From an uncultured Clostridia bacterium (GTDB taxonomy: Bacteria; Bacillota; Clostridia; Christensenellales; CAG-314), in assembly GCA_947629985.1 (NCBI GenBank), contig CANRFV010000002.1, forward strand, positions 1 through 64,000: a stretch of 64,000 bases of DNA, read 5' to 3'. Of this stretch, positions 20,824 to 29,615 are shown in pieces. The position numbers and the translations under genes were made by a program. The first letter of the stretch is position 1; every line of letters begins with the position of its first letter. Below the pieces are notes generated by a model. It had not been told where the DNA came from. It ran no database searches and saw only the letters and a list, made by a program, of their open reading frames with translations.

Positions 20824-22245
20824 ATGAGAAAGACCAAAATAATCTGTACTCTCGGCCCTGCCAGCACTACCTACGATCAGATAAAGAAAATGGCGCTTGC
20901 GGGCATGAACGTGGCGCGCATAAATATGAGCCACGGCCTTTACGAAGAACATCAGGTAAAAATCGACACGGTAAAAAAAGTCCGCCGCAGTCTGGGCTTG
21001 CCCATTCCCATAATGATAGACACCAAAGGCCCCGAAATACGTATCGGCACCTTCAAAAACGGTCAGATCGAAGTGCGCGAAGGAATGAACTTCAACTTTG
21101 TAAATACCGACGTCGAAGGCGACGAAACGCAGGTTTCAATTACTTACGCGGACCTGTACAAAGACATCAACGTGGGTTGCAACGTGCTGCTTAACGACGG
21201 GTTGCTGATATTTAAGGTTGTGGATATACGCGACAAGACTATATGTACCGTTGCGCAAAACAGCGGAACGCTGTCCAACCGCAAAGGACTGTTTGTGCCC
21301 AATGTAAAAATAAATATGCCGTTCTTGTCCGAGCAGGACAAACGCGACCTTGATTTCGGCATAAAAAACGGCGCCGAATTGTATGCGGCAAGTTTTGTTC
21401 AGGACGCCGCAAGCGTGCGCGAAATACGCCGATATCTGGTGGATCACGGCGCAAAAGACGCCTGCCTTGTATCTAAAATAGAAAGCCAAAGCGGCGTTGA
21501 CAACATAGACGAAATTATCGACGCGTCCGACGGCATAATGGTTGCGCGCGGAGATCTCGGCGTGGAATTGCCTTACGAAAAACTGCCTTCCATTCAAAAA
21601 ATGCTCATTACAAAAAGCCGCATGCACGGCAAATTTGTAATTACCGCCACCGAAATGCTGGAAAGTATGGTTACCAAACTGCGCCCCACACGCGCGGAAA
21701 TAGTAGACGTTGCAAACGCCGTATTTGACGGGTCGAGTTGCGTAATGCTGTCCGCCGAAAGCGCCGTGGGCATCAACCCGCCCAACACCATTGCCACAAT
21801 GGCGCGCATCGCCGAAGAAGCGGAACGCAACGTCGATTACCAACAAATGTACCGTTCCAGCCCGTTTACGCTGATGGACAACACCGACGCAATATCGCAC
21901 GCGGCTGTAAATACCGCGTTTGACATAGGCGCCAAGGCGATAGTTGTATATACCGAAAGCGGCGTTTCGGCAAGAATGGTATCGCGCTTCCGTCCGGACG
22001 CGGTTGTGCTGGCAATGACCAACAGCGACCGCGTTTACCACCAACTTTCCACAAGTTGGGGCGTAATACCCACCGTTTGCCAGACCTTTGACAACACCGA
22101 CGATATGTTCATCAACGCCGAAGAAGCCGTGCGCAGATTGGGCATCGCCAAGGCGGGCGACAACATAGTAATAACCGCCGGAGTGCCGCTGGGCAAGGGC
22201 GCGGGCACAAACCTTATTAAAGTAAGCAAAATAGCAGAACAATAA
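20824..22245 (+). CDS. pyk: Pyruvate kinase
   Basis: The 473-aa glycolytic enzyme converts phosphoenolpyruvate and ADP to pyruvate and ATP. Motifs are KIICTLGPAS at the start, MIDTKGPEIR, the active-site stretch MVARGDLGVELP and ITATEMLESM, and the C-terminal allosteric domain ending VPLGKGAGTNLIKV. The extra C-terminal PEP-utiliser-like domain found in some Bacilli is absent. The start is at the ATG behind GGAGG (spacing 5), not at the upstream in-frame ATG at 20773, which would lie at the expected transcription start. Confidence 0.97.
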   Translation: MRKTKIICTLGPASTTYDQIKKMALAGMNVARINMSHGLYEEHQVKIDTVKKVRRSLGLPIPIMIDTKGPEIRIGTFKNGQIEVREGMNFNFVNTDVEGDETQVSITYADLYKDINVGCNVLLNDGLLIFKVVDIRDKTICTVAQNSGTLSNRKGLFVPNVKINMPFLSEQDKRDLDFGIKNGAELYAASFVQDAASVREIRRYLVDHGAKDACLVSKIESQSGVDNIDEIIDASDGIMVARGDLGVELPYEKLPSIQKMLITKSRMHGKFVITATEMLESMVTKLRPTRAEIVDVANAVFDGSSCVMLSAESAVGINPPNTIATMARIAEEAERNVDYQQMYRSSPFTLMDNTDAISHAAVNTAFDIGAKAIVVYTESGVSARMVSRFRPDAVVLAMTNSDRVYHQLSTSWGVIPTVCQTFDNTDDMFINAEEAVRRLGIAKAGDNIVITAGVPLGKGAGTNLIKVSKIAEQ

Positions 22246-22280
22246 CGTGTTGCGCTTGAAAGATAATTTGCAGCATACTA

Positions 22281-22311
22281 AAAGGACGCGAAAATCGCGT
22301 CCCTTTTTTTT
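22281..22311 (+). terminator. pyk terminator
   Basis: The stem GGACGCG / CGCGTCC with loop AAAAT is followed by eight T. It sits 35 nt after the pyk stop. Confidence 0.9.
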
Positions 22312-22388
22312 GTTTTTATTGCATACTGTGCAAGTAGCATACTGCGGCGCAGTCGTTTGGAGCGTTTTTGCGCCCGTTATGGCGGAGT

Positions 22389-22781
22389 TTACGCAAAATC
22401 GCGCTTTATTTTGTCCAAAATGTCCTTGTCGGCGGGGCAAAACTCGTACCGATCTATTTCGTCGGGCGTTATCCAACGCATATCGTTGTGTTCCAACATC
22501 TGCGGATCGCCGTCCGCACGAGCGTTGAACAGCGTAAGATGTACCGTTACATCGGGGTAAACATGCGTAACTTCCGTAAACACATCGTCAACATGCACTT
22601 CAAGCGCAAGTTCTTCGCGACATTCGCGCGCAAGCGCCTGTTCGCGCGTCTCGCCCGCTTCCACTTTGCCGCCGACAAATTCCCACAGCAGCGCGCGCTT
22701 TTTGTTTGCGGGACGTTGACATATCAAAAATTTTCCGTTGCGCACAATAAGCGCAGCCACTACTTCCAATTTGTTGTCCAT
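22389..22781 (-). CDS. Nudix hydrolase, MutT-like
   Basis: The 130-aa protein has a complete Nudix box: GGKVEAGET, then EQALARECREEL. N-terminal VVAALIVRNGKFLICQRP and C-terminal WITPDEIDRYEFCPADK match the MutT/8-oxo-dGTPase group, which sanitises oxidised nucleotides. Substrate specificity is inferred. GGAAG lies 10 nt before the ATG. Monocistronic. Confidence 0.9.
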   Translation of the reverse strand: MDNKLEVVAALIVRNGKFLICQRPANKKRALLWEFVGGKVEAGETREQALARECREELALEVHVDDVFTEVTHVYPDVTVHLTLFNARADGDPQMLEHNDMRWITPDEIDRYEFCPADKDILDKIKRDFA

Positions 22782-23016
22782 TTTATATCTTCCGTAATAA
22801 AGTTTAATTCTGTCTTACGCGGCGCAATCGGCAAAGAAGCCCCCGCGCAATCGGCAAAATATTTGCTCGCAAGCGGCGCGCAACAACAAACCGCGCTTCG
22901 TCCGCGCCTTAATATGCCGCCGTCGCGTTTTGCGTTATTTTACCGCCGCAATGCCCACCGTTTTCGGGCAAACAACGGTATCGCCGCCGAAAACTCCGCT
23001 CGGCGCGTTTGTCGCG

Positions 23017-23637
23017 CTATTTTTTCGCGTTGCGGGTACGGCGGATCAAAAACGCCAACACATACCACAACACCACCAACACCTGCAATACCGCGCCTAT
23101 CAGGTAAATCAGCCAAGCGTTGGATTGTGTATTATACAGCAACAGATGTATAAGTAAACACAGCGACCAAATAAGCCCCGACGTTACTATGCAACGCTGC
23201 CACAACTTGCCCCACAAACACGCAAATACCAACCCGACGATAAACGCCGCGGGCAGCGCAATCAGATACGCGTACTTGGCAACGACAGGCGTCTTGGCGG
23301 GATCGACCAACAGCCATATTACCATTACCACCGTCGCTATCAAAAACACCAACCCCACCGAAAGCAACGTAATAAGCCAACGCTTTGCCCAAAAACTTTT
23401 GGTTTTTACTTTGGGCGGAACCTGAGTGTGTTCGCACAAAAAGTCGTTGACGGTTATTCCGTACAGTTTGGCAAGCGCGTCCAACACGTAAATATCGGGC
23501 ACGCCTTCGGCGCGTTCCCACTTGCTTACCGCCTTGTCCGAATAATTTATTTTGTCGGCAAGTTCCTGCTGCGTAAGGTGCGCCTGTTTGCGATATTCCG
23601 CAAGATTTTTTGCTATTATGTTCTTCAATTCGTCCAT
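23017..23637 (-). CDS. XRE-family regulator with membrane domain
   Basis: The 206-aa protein starts with a Cro/CI-type helix-turn-helix (residues about 5-60: LAEYRKQAHLTQQELADKI then SDKAVSKWERAEGVPD). Four hydrophobic helices follow (about 85-195) and a basic tail RRTRNAKK. This HTH-plus-membrane layout is common in Firmicutes, where the membrane part may sense envelope conditions; the signal is unknown. There is no ribosome binding site, and the -10 box ends 6 nt before the ATG, so the transcript should be leaderless (see 23644-23672). Confidence 0.85.
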   Translation of the reverse strand: MDELKNIIAKNLAEYRKQAHLTQQELADKINYSDKAVSKWERAEGVPDIYVLDALAKLYGITVNDFLCEHTQVPPKVKTKSFWAKRWLITLLSVGLVFLIATVVMVIWLLVDPAKTPVVAKYAYLIALPAAFIVGLVFACLWGKLWQRCIVTSGLIWSLCLLIHLLLYNTQSNAWLIYLIGAVLQVLVVLWYVLAFLIRRTRNAKK

Positions 23638-23643
23638 ATTTGT

Positions 23644-23672
23644 ATTGTAGCACCTATTGCGATAATTTGCAA
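23644..23672 (-). promoter_or_regulatory. Leaderless promoter of the XRE gene
   Basis: On the minus strand TTGCAA, 17 bp, TACAAT, then ACAAAT and the ATG. A start site 6-7 nt after the -10 falls on the A of the ATG. Confidence 0.75.
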
Positions 23673-23700
23673 GCGATTACGCCGCGGCGAACTTTGTCGC

Positions 23701-23806
23701 TCTACTGTAAGTAGAATCGGCGTTTTGGGGTCTACTTTACGGCGCGCGCAAAGTGGAATTTTATCTACCGACAGTAGAATGTATCTCTAAAATTTTGTTG
23801 TATAAT
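23701..23806 (+). promoter_or_regulatory. Repeated operator-like palindromes and -10 of degV
   Basis: TCTACTGTAAGTAGA at 23701-23715 and TCTACCGACAGTAGA at 23764-23778 share the pattern TCTAC-N5-GTAGA, with centres 63 bp apart (six helical turns). Between them TCTACTTT...AAAGTGGA (about 23731-23757) is a wider inverted repeat of the same half-site. The TATAAT at 23801-23806 has no good -35, which suits an activated or repressed promoter. The binding protein is unknown; the neighbouring XRE regulator is one candidate. Confidence 0.55.
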
Positions 23807-23864
23807 GATAGCGCACGAAATTTGTGCGCAAAACACAAAAAAAACATAAGGAGAACATTGCATT

Positions 23865-24737
23865 ATGTTTACACTGTCTTGTGAATCGACAACGGACATC
23901 ACGTCGAAATATCTTACCGAAAGGCAAATACCGATATTGCGTTACACCTATACCGTGGACGGCACGGAATTTACCGACGATATGGGCGAAGGCGACGGAC
24001 TGAAAATTTTTTACGAACAATTGCTTGGCGGCAAGCGCCCGCTTACATCGTTGATCAACGCGGACAAATACAAAGATTTCTTTCGCGAGTTGCTGCAAAA
24101 AGGCGACGTACTGCACATCGCGTTCGGTTCGGGAATGTCCCAATCGGTATACAACGCGTTTTCCGCGGCGGAGCAGTTGAAAAAAGAATTTCCCAAACGC
24201 AAAATATTGGTTGTGGATTCCACTTGCAGTTGCGTTGGGTACGGTCTGTTTGTGGACGCAATTGCCGACCTGCGCGACCAGGGCAAAAATATCGATCAAT
24301 TGTACGATTGGGCAAAGCGCAATTGCCACAAAGTACACCACCAATTCTTTTCCACCACGCTTACGTATTTTCGCCGCAGCGGACGCGTGTCGGGACCGGC
24401 GGCGCTGATAGGCAACATGCTTAAACTGTGCCCGATAATGCACCTTAATTACGACGGCAAAATAATAGCCTACACCAAAGTGATGAGCGTAAGCAAAGCG
24501 ATATCCAAAACGCTTGCCGAAGTGGCGGCGAATATTCGCGACGGCGCCGATTACAACGACAGGCTGTGGGTTTGCCACTCCGACTGCGCGGATATGGCAA
24601 ACAACGTTGTCGAACAACTTAAACGGCAATACCCCGCCGCCGACATACGGCTGTTCGATATAGGTCCCGTAATTGCCTCGCACTGCGGTCCGGGCACGGT
24701 TGCAACCTTCTTTTGGGGGAACGAACGTCCGCAATAA
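23865..24737 (+). CDS. DegV/FakB-family fatty-acid-binding protein
   Basis: The 290-aa protein has the two DegV lobes: N-terminal SCESTTDIT and LPxxYTVDG-like segments, HIAFGSGMSQSVYNA, VVDSTCSCVGYG, and the C-terminal FFSTTLTYFRRSGRVSGPAALIGN and HCGPGTVATFFWG. These are the fatty-acid contact elements. Members present a fatty acid to the kinase FakA for incorporation into phospholipids. No fakA is in the window. AAGGAG lies 9-10 nt before the ATG. The upstream region carries repeated palindromes, so regulation is likely. Confidence 0.92.
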   Translation: MFTLSCESTTDITSKYLTERQIPILRYTYTVDGTEFTDDMGEGDGLKIFYEQLLGGKRPLTSLINADKYKDFFRELLQKGDVLHIAFGSGMSQSVYNAFSAAEQLKKEFPKRKILVVDSTCSCVGYGLFVDAIADLRDQGKNIDQLYDWAKRNCHKVHHQFFSTTLTYFRRSGRVSGPAALIGNMLKLCPIMHLNYDGKIIAYTKVMSVSKAISKTLAEVAANIRDGADYNDRLWVCHSDCADMANNVVEQLKRQYPAADIRLFDIGPVIASHCGPGTVATFFWGNERPQ

Positions 24738-24889
24738 TGCGTTAAAACGCGGCGCGCGCAAAAAGGCAATAACCGCACGCCGTCGTTGTTGCCAAACTTA
24801 TACTGACAAAATCGCGGCGCAAACGGGGTGCAGACTGGCGACCGTAAGCCGAACGTTGCCGTCAAACGCAAATATGCGCCGAATCAGAC
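24738..24889. other. Intergenic stretch after degV
   Basis: I see no supported gene here. A terminator follows at 24890-24932 and a long hairpin at 24996-25066. Confidence 0.6.
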
Positions 24890-24932
24890 AACAAAAAAAG
24901 CGACACGTCGATTGACGCGTCGCTTTTTGTTT
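24890..24932. terminator. Terminator hairpin, probably bidirectional
   Basis: An inverted repeat AAAAAGCGAC-CGTC / GACG-GTCGCTTTTT with a 4-nt loop, A-rich on one side and T-rich on the other. It lies between degV (plus) and the metallophosphoesterase (minus). Confidence 0.85.
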
Positions 24933-24995
24933 GCCGCAAGCGTACTAAAGCACCATTTCCAAAGATGAGATTCGAAAAGCGTAAGCGTTAAATAA

Positions 24996-25066
24996 AGATA
25001 AAACTCTCCGTGGCACAATACAATTACCCAATTGTCCGATACCATACAAGGAGAGTTTTATTTATA
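24996..25066. repeat. Long two-tier hairpin
   Basis: Outer arms ATAAAACTCTCC and GGAGAGTTTTAT enclose about 46 nt that contain an inner perfect ACAATT/AATTGT hairpin and a CCA/TGG pairing. It is 80 nt beyond the end of the metallophosphoesterase gene. It could be an extended terminator or the footprint of a small mobile element. Confidence 0.5.
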
Positions 25067-25145
25067 TATTCGGTTGCGCGCGATCGTCGTATGGCGCATA
25101 TTTGTTTTTGCCACGCCGAGTTGCAATGTGCCAACGTTCCGCGCG

Positions 25146-25892
25146 TTATTGTACGCCGCCCTTGGTGTGCAAAAAGTAGTAATCGTACAGTTGTTTGCCG
25201 CAAGCAAGCCCGTTTAGCATTTGATCGCGGTTAAGTTGCGCGTCATACGATGTGCATACGCGCGTGTACGTCCAACCTACGCTGTCGTAATCGATAACTA
25301 TTGCGCGCGCATACGGCAACGGATGACAGCCCACGCTGCCCACGTCCACATACAGGCGTGCGCCCATTATGTCGCACGGCTCGTGCTTGTGCCCGAAAAA
25401 CACCGCGGCGGCGTTTACGTCGGCGAACATTTCGTCGAAAATTTGCGCCGACGGCGACAGTTGCAGCGGTTTGAAGGGATATTGAGTTATATCTTGTTTG
25501 TAGCCCGTCAGGGCGTAATGAGCAAACAACAACGTGCTTCCGCCGCAGCGGCGAAGCGTACACAGCGGAAAATTTGCCGCCGCCTTACGCAGCGACTCGT
25601 CCATCGACGCAAAAACCTGCCGTTTGTGTTCGGTTGGCACGTGCGACAAATTGCGCGCTTGGCTGTGATCGAGCGCAAAATCCCTGTCGTGATTGCCCAA
25701 AAGCAACGTTACGTCCTTGCGGGACAGCAACAATTCCAAACACTCGCGCGAGCGCGGTCCTATGTCCACAACGTCGCCCGTGTGGATAATTTCGTCGCAA
25801 TGCAAGCCGTCCAGCAAGCCGAGTACCGCCGTAAGCGCGGAAAAATTACCGTGAACGTCGGATATAACGCCTATTTTACCCGATTTTTTCAT
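25146..25892 (-). CDS. Calcineurin-like metallophosphoesterase
   Basis: The 248-aa protein has the five metal-binding motifs in order: SDVHGN, GDVVD, GNHD, AHYA and GHKHEP. This is the compact YfcE/MJ0936 layout, which acts on phosphodiesters or protein phosphates with two metal ions; some relatives are Ap4A or phosphoserine/threonine hydrolases. The start is at an ATG with a modest GGA upstream. No operon partner. Substrate unknown. Confidence 0.88.
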   Translation of the reverse strand: MKKSGKIGVISDVHGNFSALTAVLGLLDGLHCDEIIHTGDVVDIGPRSRECLELLLSRKDVTLLLGNHDRDFALDHSQARNLSHVPTEHKRQVFASMDESLRKAAANFPLCTLRRCGGSTLLFAHYALTGYKQDITQYPFKPLQLSPSAQIFDEMFADVNAAAVFFGHKHEPCDIMGARLYVDVGSVGCHPLPYARAIVIDYDSVGWTYTRVCTSYDAQLNRDQMLNGLACGKQLYDYYFLHTKGGVQ

Positions 25893-26078
25893 ATTTTCAA
25901 TTCCGTTTACAATATCACGTTATGCGCCGTGCGCGCGTTTTGGAGCGCAACGGTGGCACAACAATAAAATTATAATATCAAACTCCGCAAAAATCAACAG
26001 ACGGTATGGTATTTGGCAAAAAGTTGTGCTACAATTATATAAATACGGCGTTTTGCCGACAAAGCGGAGAACGAATAT

Positions 26079-28409
26079 ATGATCACTCACAACAACGGAG
26101 TATTCAAAATCGACACCCCCAACACCACTTATATGTTCCGCGTATTGGGCGGAATGTTGCAACACTTATACTACGGCGCAAAGATCGGCGACGTAAACGA
26201 CGTAAGTTGGCTGGCGGACAAGCAGGGCAGCGGACAGGGCTGTTCCGTTGCGATCGATACCGACAAAGGCAAAGTTTTTGCGGACAACACCTGCTTTGAA
26301 TTTTCTTCCGACGGCTACGGCGACTACCGCGAAAGTCCGTTGCGGTTACGTTTCGACGACGGCAGTATGCTGTTCAAACCCGTATACCAAGGTTACGAAA
26401 TAACCGCGCCGTTCGATCCGCCGCAATTGCCGCACAGCCGCAACAAAGCGCAGACCTTGGCGGTAAAATTGTACGACGACGCGCGCAAAATTACCGTTAC
26501 GCTGTACTATTCCGCATTTGACGACTGCGACGTAATTGTAAAAAACATTGCCGTAACAAACAACGGCACAACGCCCGTGCGCATTATGCGCGCAATGAGC
26601 AATCAGGTGGATTTTGCATTTGACGACTTTACTTTGGTTACACTAAACGGAACCTGGGCGCGCGAAAGATACCCCGAACAAACTCCGCTTGCCTGCGGAA
26701 TTACCGTAACGGACAGCAAACGGGGAGTAAGTTCCAACGCGCACAACCCCTACGTTGCGCTAAAACGCGCCGATTGCAACGCCTTTTACGGCGAAGCGTA
26801 CGGCTTTAACCTGTTGTATTCGGGCAATCACGCGGAAATAGCGGACAAAACGCCGCTTGGCAAGGTGCGTTTGCTAAACGGCATAAACGATTACGACTTT
26901 TGTTGGCAACTAAACCCCAACCAAACTTTTTACACCCCGGAAGCGACGCTGTGCTACTCCGACGGCGGCACAAATACGCTTGCCCAACGTTACCACCGCT
27001 TTGTAAACAATCACATCGTGCCCGAACGGTGGGCTATGCGCACAAGGCCGATACTGATAAACAATTGGGAAGCGACCTATTTCGATTTTACCGAGAAAAA
27101 ACTGCTCGACCTTGCCAAAAAGGCAGCCGACGCAGGAATAGAACTGTTTGTGTTGGACGACGGCTGGTTCGGCAAACGCACAAACGACTGCAAGGGCTTG
27201 GGCGATTGGACGGTAAATACAAAACGTCTGCCGCAGGGGCTGGACGGACTTGCGCGCAAAATAAACAAACTCGGCTTGCAATTCGGCATTTGGGTAGAGC
27301 CGGAAATGGTCAATCCCGACAGCGACCTGTACCGCGCGCACCCCAATTGGGCTGTGGCTCACCCCGATTACTCGCCGGCGCTGTGCCGCAATCAACTTGC
27401 GTTGGATCTGTGCAACGACGACGTGTGCAATTACATCATCGACGCAATGAGCAAGGTGTTTGCGTCGGCAAATATCGCCTACGTCAAGTGGGATTACAAC
27501 CGACCCGTTACCGAAGCGTATTCGCCCGCGTTGGGCAACAATCAGGGCGAATTTTACTACAGATATATGCTGGGGTTGTACAAAATTCTTTCAACCCTTA
27601 CGCAAAAATTTCCCGATATACTGTTTGAAGGGTGCGCTTCGGGCGGAAACCGCTTCGACTTGGGCATACTGTGCTATATGCCGCAAATTTGGTGCAGCGA
27701 CAACACGGACTGCTTTGACAGGGTAAAAATACACGAAGGCACGCTGTGGGCGTATCCGCAAAGTTGTATCGGCAGCCACGTATCCGCAAGCCCCAACCAT
27801 CAAACGTTGCGGCAAAGCACTATAGACAATCGCTTCAATACCGCTTGCATAGGCGCGTTCGGCTACGAACTCGACCTTGACGAACTGAACAAAATAGACG
27901 CTCAGGCGCTTGCGCGCCAGATAGAGTGGTACAAAAAATACCGCCGCACGCTGCAATTCGGCACGTATATCCAACTTGAAAGCATATTCGAAAAGGATCG
28001 CGGCAGTTGGGCGGTAATTAGCGCGGACGGCAAACAAGCCGTGGCAAACGTTACCAACGGCGTTCAGCGCACCGTTCCGCCGCAAGACATTTTGCGCGTA
28101 CCCAATTTGCTGCCCGACGTAAATTACACCGTAAGTACGCGCCCGCAACAATTCGGCATTAAAACTTTCGGCAGTTTGGTAAACCATTACGCGCCCGTAC
28201 ATCTCAAACAAGACGGCTTTCTTACCGAATTGATCGCCAACCGCTATCCGCTCGCCTGCGAACAGGAGCGCTACACGCTAAGCGGCGATATGCTGGCAAA
28301 ATGCGGAATAAAACTCAATCAGCAGTGGTCGTCTACGGGATACGACGGAGATACGCGCGTAATGCTGGATTTCGGCAGCCGCCTGTATTCGATAGACGCC
28401 GACGAGTAA
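26079..28409 (+). CDS. Alpha-galactosidase, glycoside hydrolase family 36
   Basis: The 776-aa enzyme has the GH36 landmarks: VLDDGWFGKR (about residue 358), the nucleophile Asp in VKWDYNRP (about 472) and the acid/base Asp in WCSDNTD (about 541), with the usual 70-residue spacing. The N-terminal beta-sandwich and C-terminal domain are complete. There is no signal peptide, so it acts in the cytoplasm on imported alpha-galactosides such as melibiose or raffinose-type sugars. GGAG lies 8-9 nt before the ATG. No sugar transporter or regulator is adjacent; the AraC regulator is 6 kb away. Confidence 0.95.
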   Translation: MITHNNGVFKIDTPNTTYMFRVLGGMLQHLYYGAKIGDVNDVSWLADKQGSGQGCSVAIDTDKGKVFADNTCFEFSSDGYGDYRESPLRLRFDDGSMLFKPVYQGYEITAPFDPPQLPHSRNKAQTLAVKLYDDARKITVTLYYSAFDDCDVIVKNIAVTNNGTTPVRIMRAMSNQVDFAFDDFTLVTLNGTWARERYPEQTPLACGITVTDSKRGVSSNAHNPYVALKRADCNAFYGEAYGFNLLYSGNHAEIADKTPLGKVRLLNGINDYDFCWQLNPNQTFYTPEATLCYSDGGTNTLAQRYHRFVNNHIVPERWAMRTRPILINNWEATYFDFTEKKLLDLAKKAADAGIELFVLDDGWFGKRTNDCKGLGDWTVNTKRLPQGLDGLARKINKLGLQFGIWVEPEMVNPDSDLYRAHPNWAVAHPDYSPALCRNQLALDLCNDDVCNYIIDAMSKVFASANIAYVKWDYNRPVTEAYSPALGNNQGEFYYRYMLGLYKILSTLTQKFPDILFEGCASGGNRFDLGILCYMPQIWCSDNTDCFDRVKIHEGTLWAYPQSCIGSHVSASPNHQTLRQSTIDNRFNTACIGAFGYELDLDELNKIDAQALARQIEWYKKYRRTLQFGTYIQLESIFEKDRGSWAVISADGKQAVANVTNGVQRTVPPQDILRVPNLLPDVNYTVSTRPQQFGIKTFGSLVNHYAPVHLKQDGFLTELIANRYPLACEQERYTLSGDMLAKCGIKLNQQWSSTGYDGDTRVMLDFGSRLYSIDADE

Positions 28410-28604
28410 CGCGCTTGCTTGGCGGCGCCGCACAAACGCGCAACATTGTGTAAGTAACCCGCCGCTTGCGCGCAATACGCAACCTGCCGCGCACAGCCGC
28501 AGCCGATACCGACCCGTTTGCAAAAAAAACGCGCGCGCCGCAAAAAAGCGTGCCGCAAGTTACAAAACGCGGCCGTTTTAGTACCCCATACGCAAAAAAC
28601 ATAA

Positions 28605-28637
28605 AAATGCGCCCCCGCAAAAACAGGGGGCGCATTT
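28605..28637. terminator. Terminator between the alpha-galactosidase and transketolase genes
   Basis: A 12-bp perfect inverted repeat AAATGCGCCCCC / GGGGGCGCATTT. The minus-strand side is followed by more T, so it mainly serves the transketolase operon ending at 28670. Confidence 0.8.
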
Positions 28638-28669
28638 GTTATATGTTTAAGTCAAATCAAATAACCACG

Positions 28670-29602
28670 TCATACGCGTCGTTTTGCCAGCAGACCTTCG
28701 GCGCGCGCAATTATGTCGTCGGCGGACAGACCGTAGTCGCGTTTGAGCGCGTCGAGACTGCCCACCTGAGTGATCTTGTCGCGCACCGCCACCGCGTCGC
28801 ACAGAGTGGGACATTGCGCGGACAGCACTTCGCACACGGCAGAATACAGACCGCCGTGTATGCTGTGATTTTCCACGGTAAGCACCCTGCCCGTTTTGCG
28901 AGCGGAGTCGATAATTGCCTGTTCGTCCAGCGGTTTTACGGTGTGTATTCCCAACAGATCCACCGAAACGCCGCGCTCGCGCAATGCCGCAGCCGCGGCG
29001 CGCGCGTCTATCAAAGACATGCCCGACGCAACAATGGTAATATCGTCGCCGTCAAACAGTTTGTCGGCTTTGCCGAAAGTAAACTCGTAATCTTCGTCGA
29101 ATACGCGCTCGGTCTGCTTGCGCATAAACCTGATATACATCGGACCGTTGTAATTTACGATATCCGGCAGCGCTTTGGCTATTTGCACGTCGTCTACGAT
29201 ATCCAGCACGGCAACGTTGCACAACGCGCGCATGGCCGCCACATCTTCGAAAGACATATGCGTACCGCCGTTGGTGGTTGCGGTTATTCCGGGGTCGAAA
29301 CCTATTATTTTTACGTTCTGTTCGGAGTAGCACACCGATACGGCTATCTGGTCGAACGCGCGGCGCGCGCTGAACGGCGCAAAACTGTGAATAAACGGAA
29401 TAAAACCTTCGGCGGCAAGCCCCGCGGCAATGCAGGTCATATTGGCTTCGGCAATGCCCACGTCGATACATCTGTCGGGAAATTCCGCATACAGCGGCTT
29501 GGTGCCGCCCGCGCTTGCCAGGTCGGAATCCAACACGAAAATTTTGTCATTTTGCCGCATAAGTTGCGCAAGTCGGTTTACATACGATTTTCTCATTTCC
29601 AT
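28670..29602 (-). CDS. Transketolase C-terminal subunit
   Basis: The 310-aa protein corresponds to the pyrimidine-binding and C-terminal domains of transketolase. CIDVGIAEANM holds the Glu that activates thiamine diphosphate, and IHSFAPFSARRAFDQI and PGITATTNGGTHMSFED follow. The C-terminal domain starts near DDITIVASGMSL. It pairs with the N-terminal subunit encoded 13 bp upstream. Such split transketolases are common in Clostridia and archaea. The start is the first of two close ATGs, with GGGGGAA about 7 nt upstream. Confidence 0.93.
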   Translation of the reverse strand: MEMRKSYVNRLAQLMRQNDKIFVLDSDLASAGGTKPLYAEFPDRCIDVGIAEANMTCIAAGLAAEGFIPFIHSFAPFSARRAFDQIAVSVCYSEQNVKIIGFDPGITATTNGGTHMSFEDVAAMRALCNVAVLDIVDDVQIAKALPDIVNYNGPMYIRFMRKQTERVFDEDYEFTFGKADKLFDGDDITIVASGMSLIDARAAAAALRERGVSVDLLGIHTVKPLDEQAIIDSARKTGRVLTVENHSIHGGLYSAVCEVLSAQCPTLCDAVAVRDKITQVGSLDALKRDYGLSADDIIARAEGLLAKRRV

Positions 29603-29615
29603 AGCAGCGTTCCCC

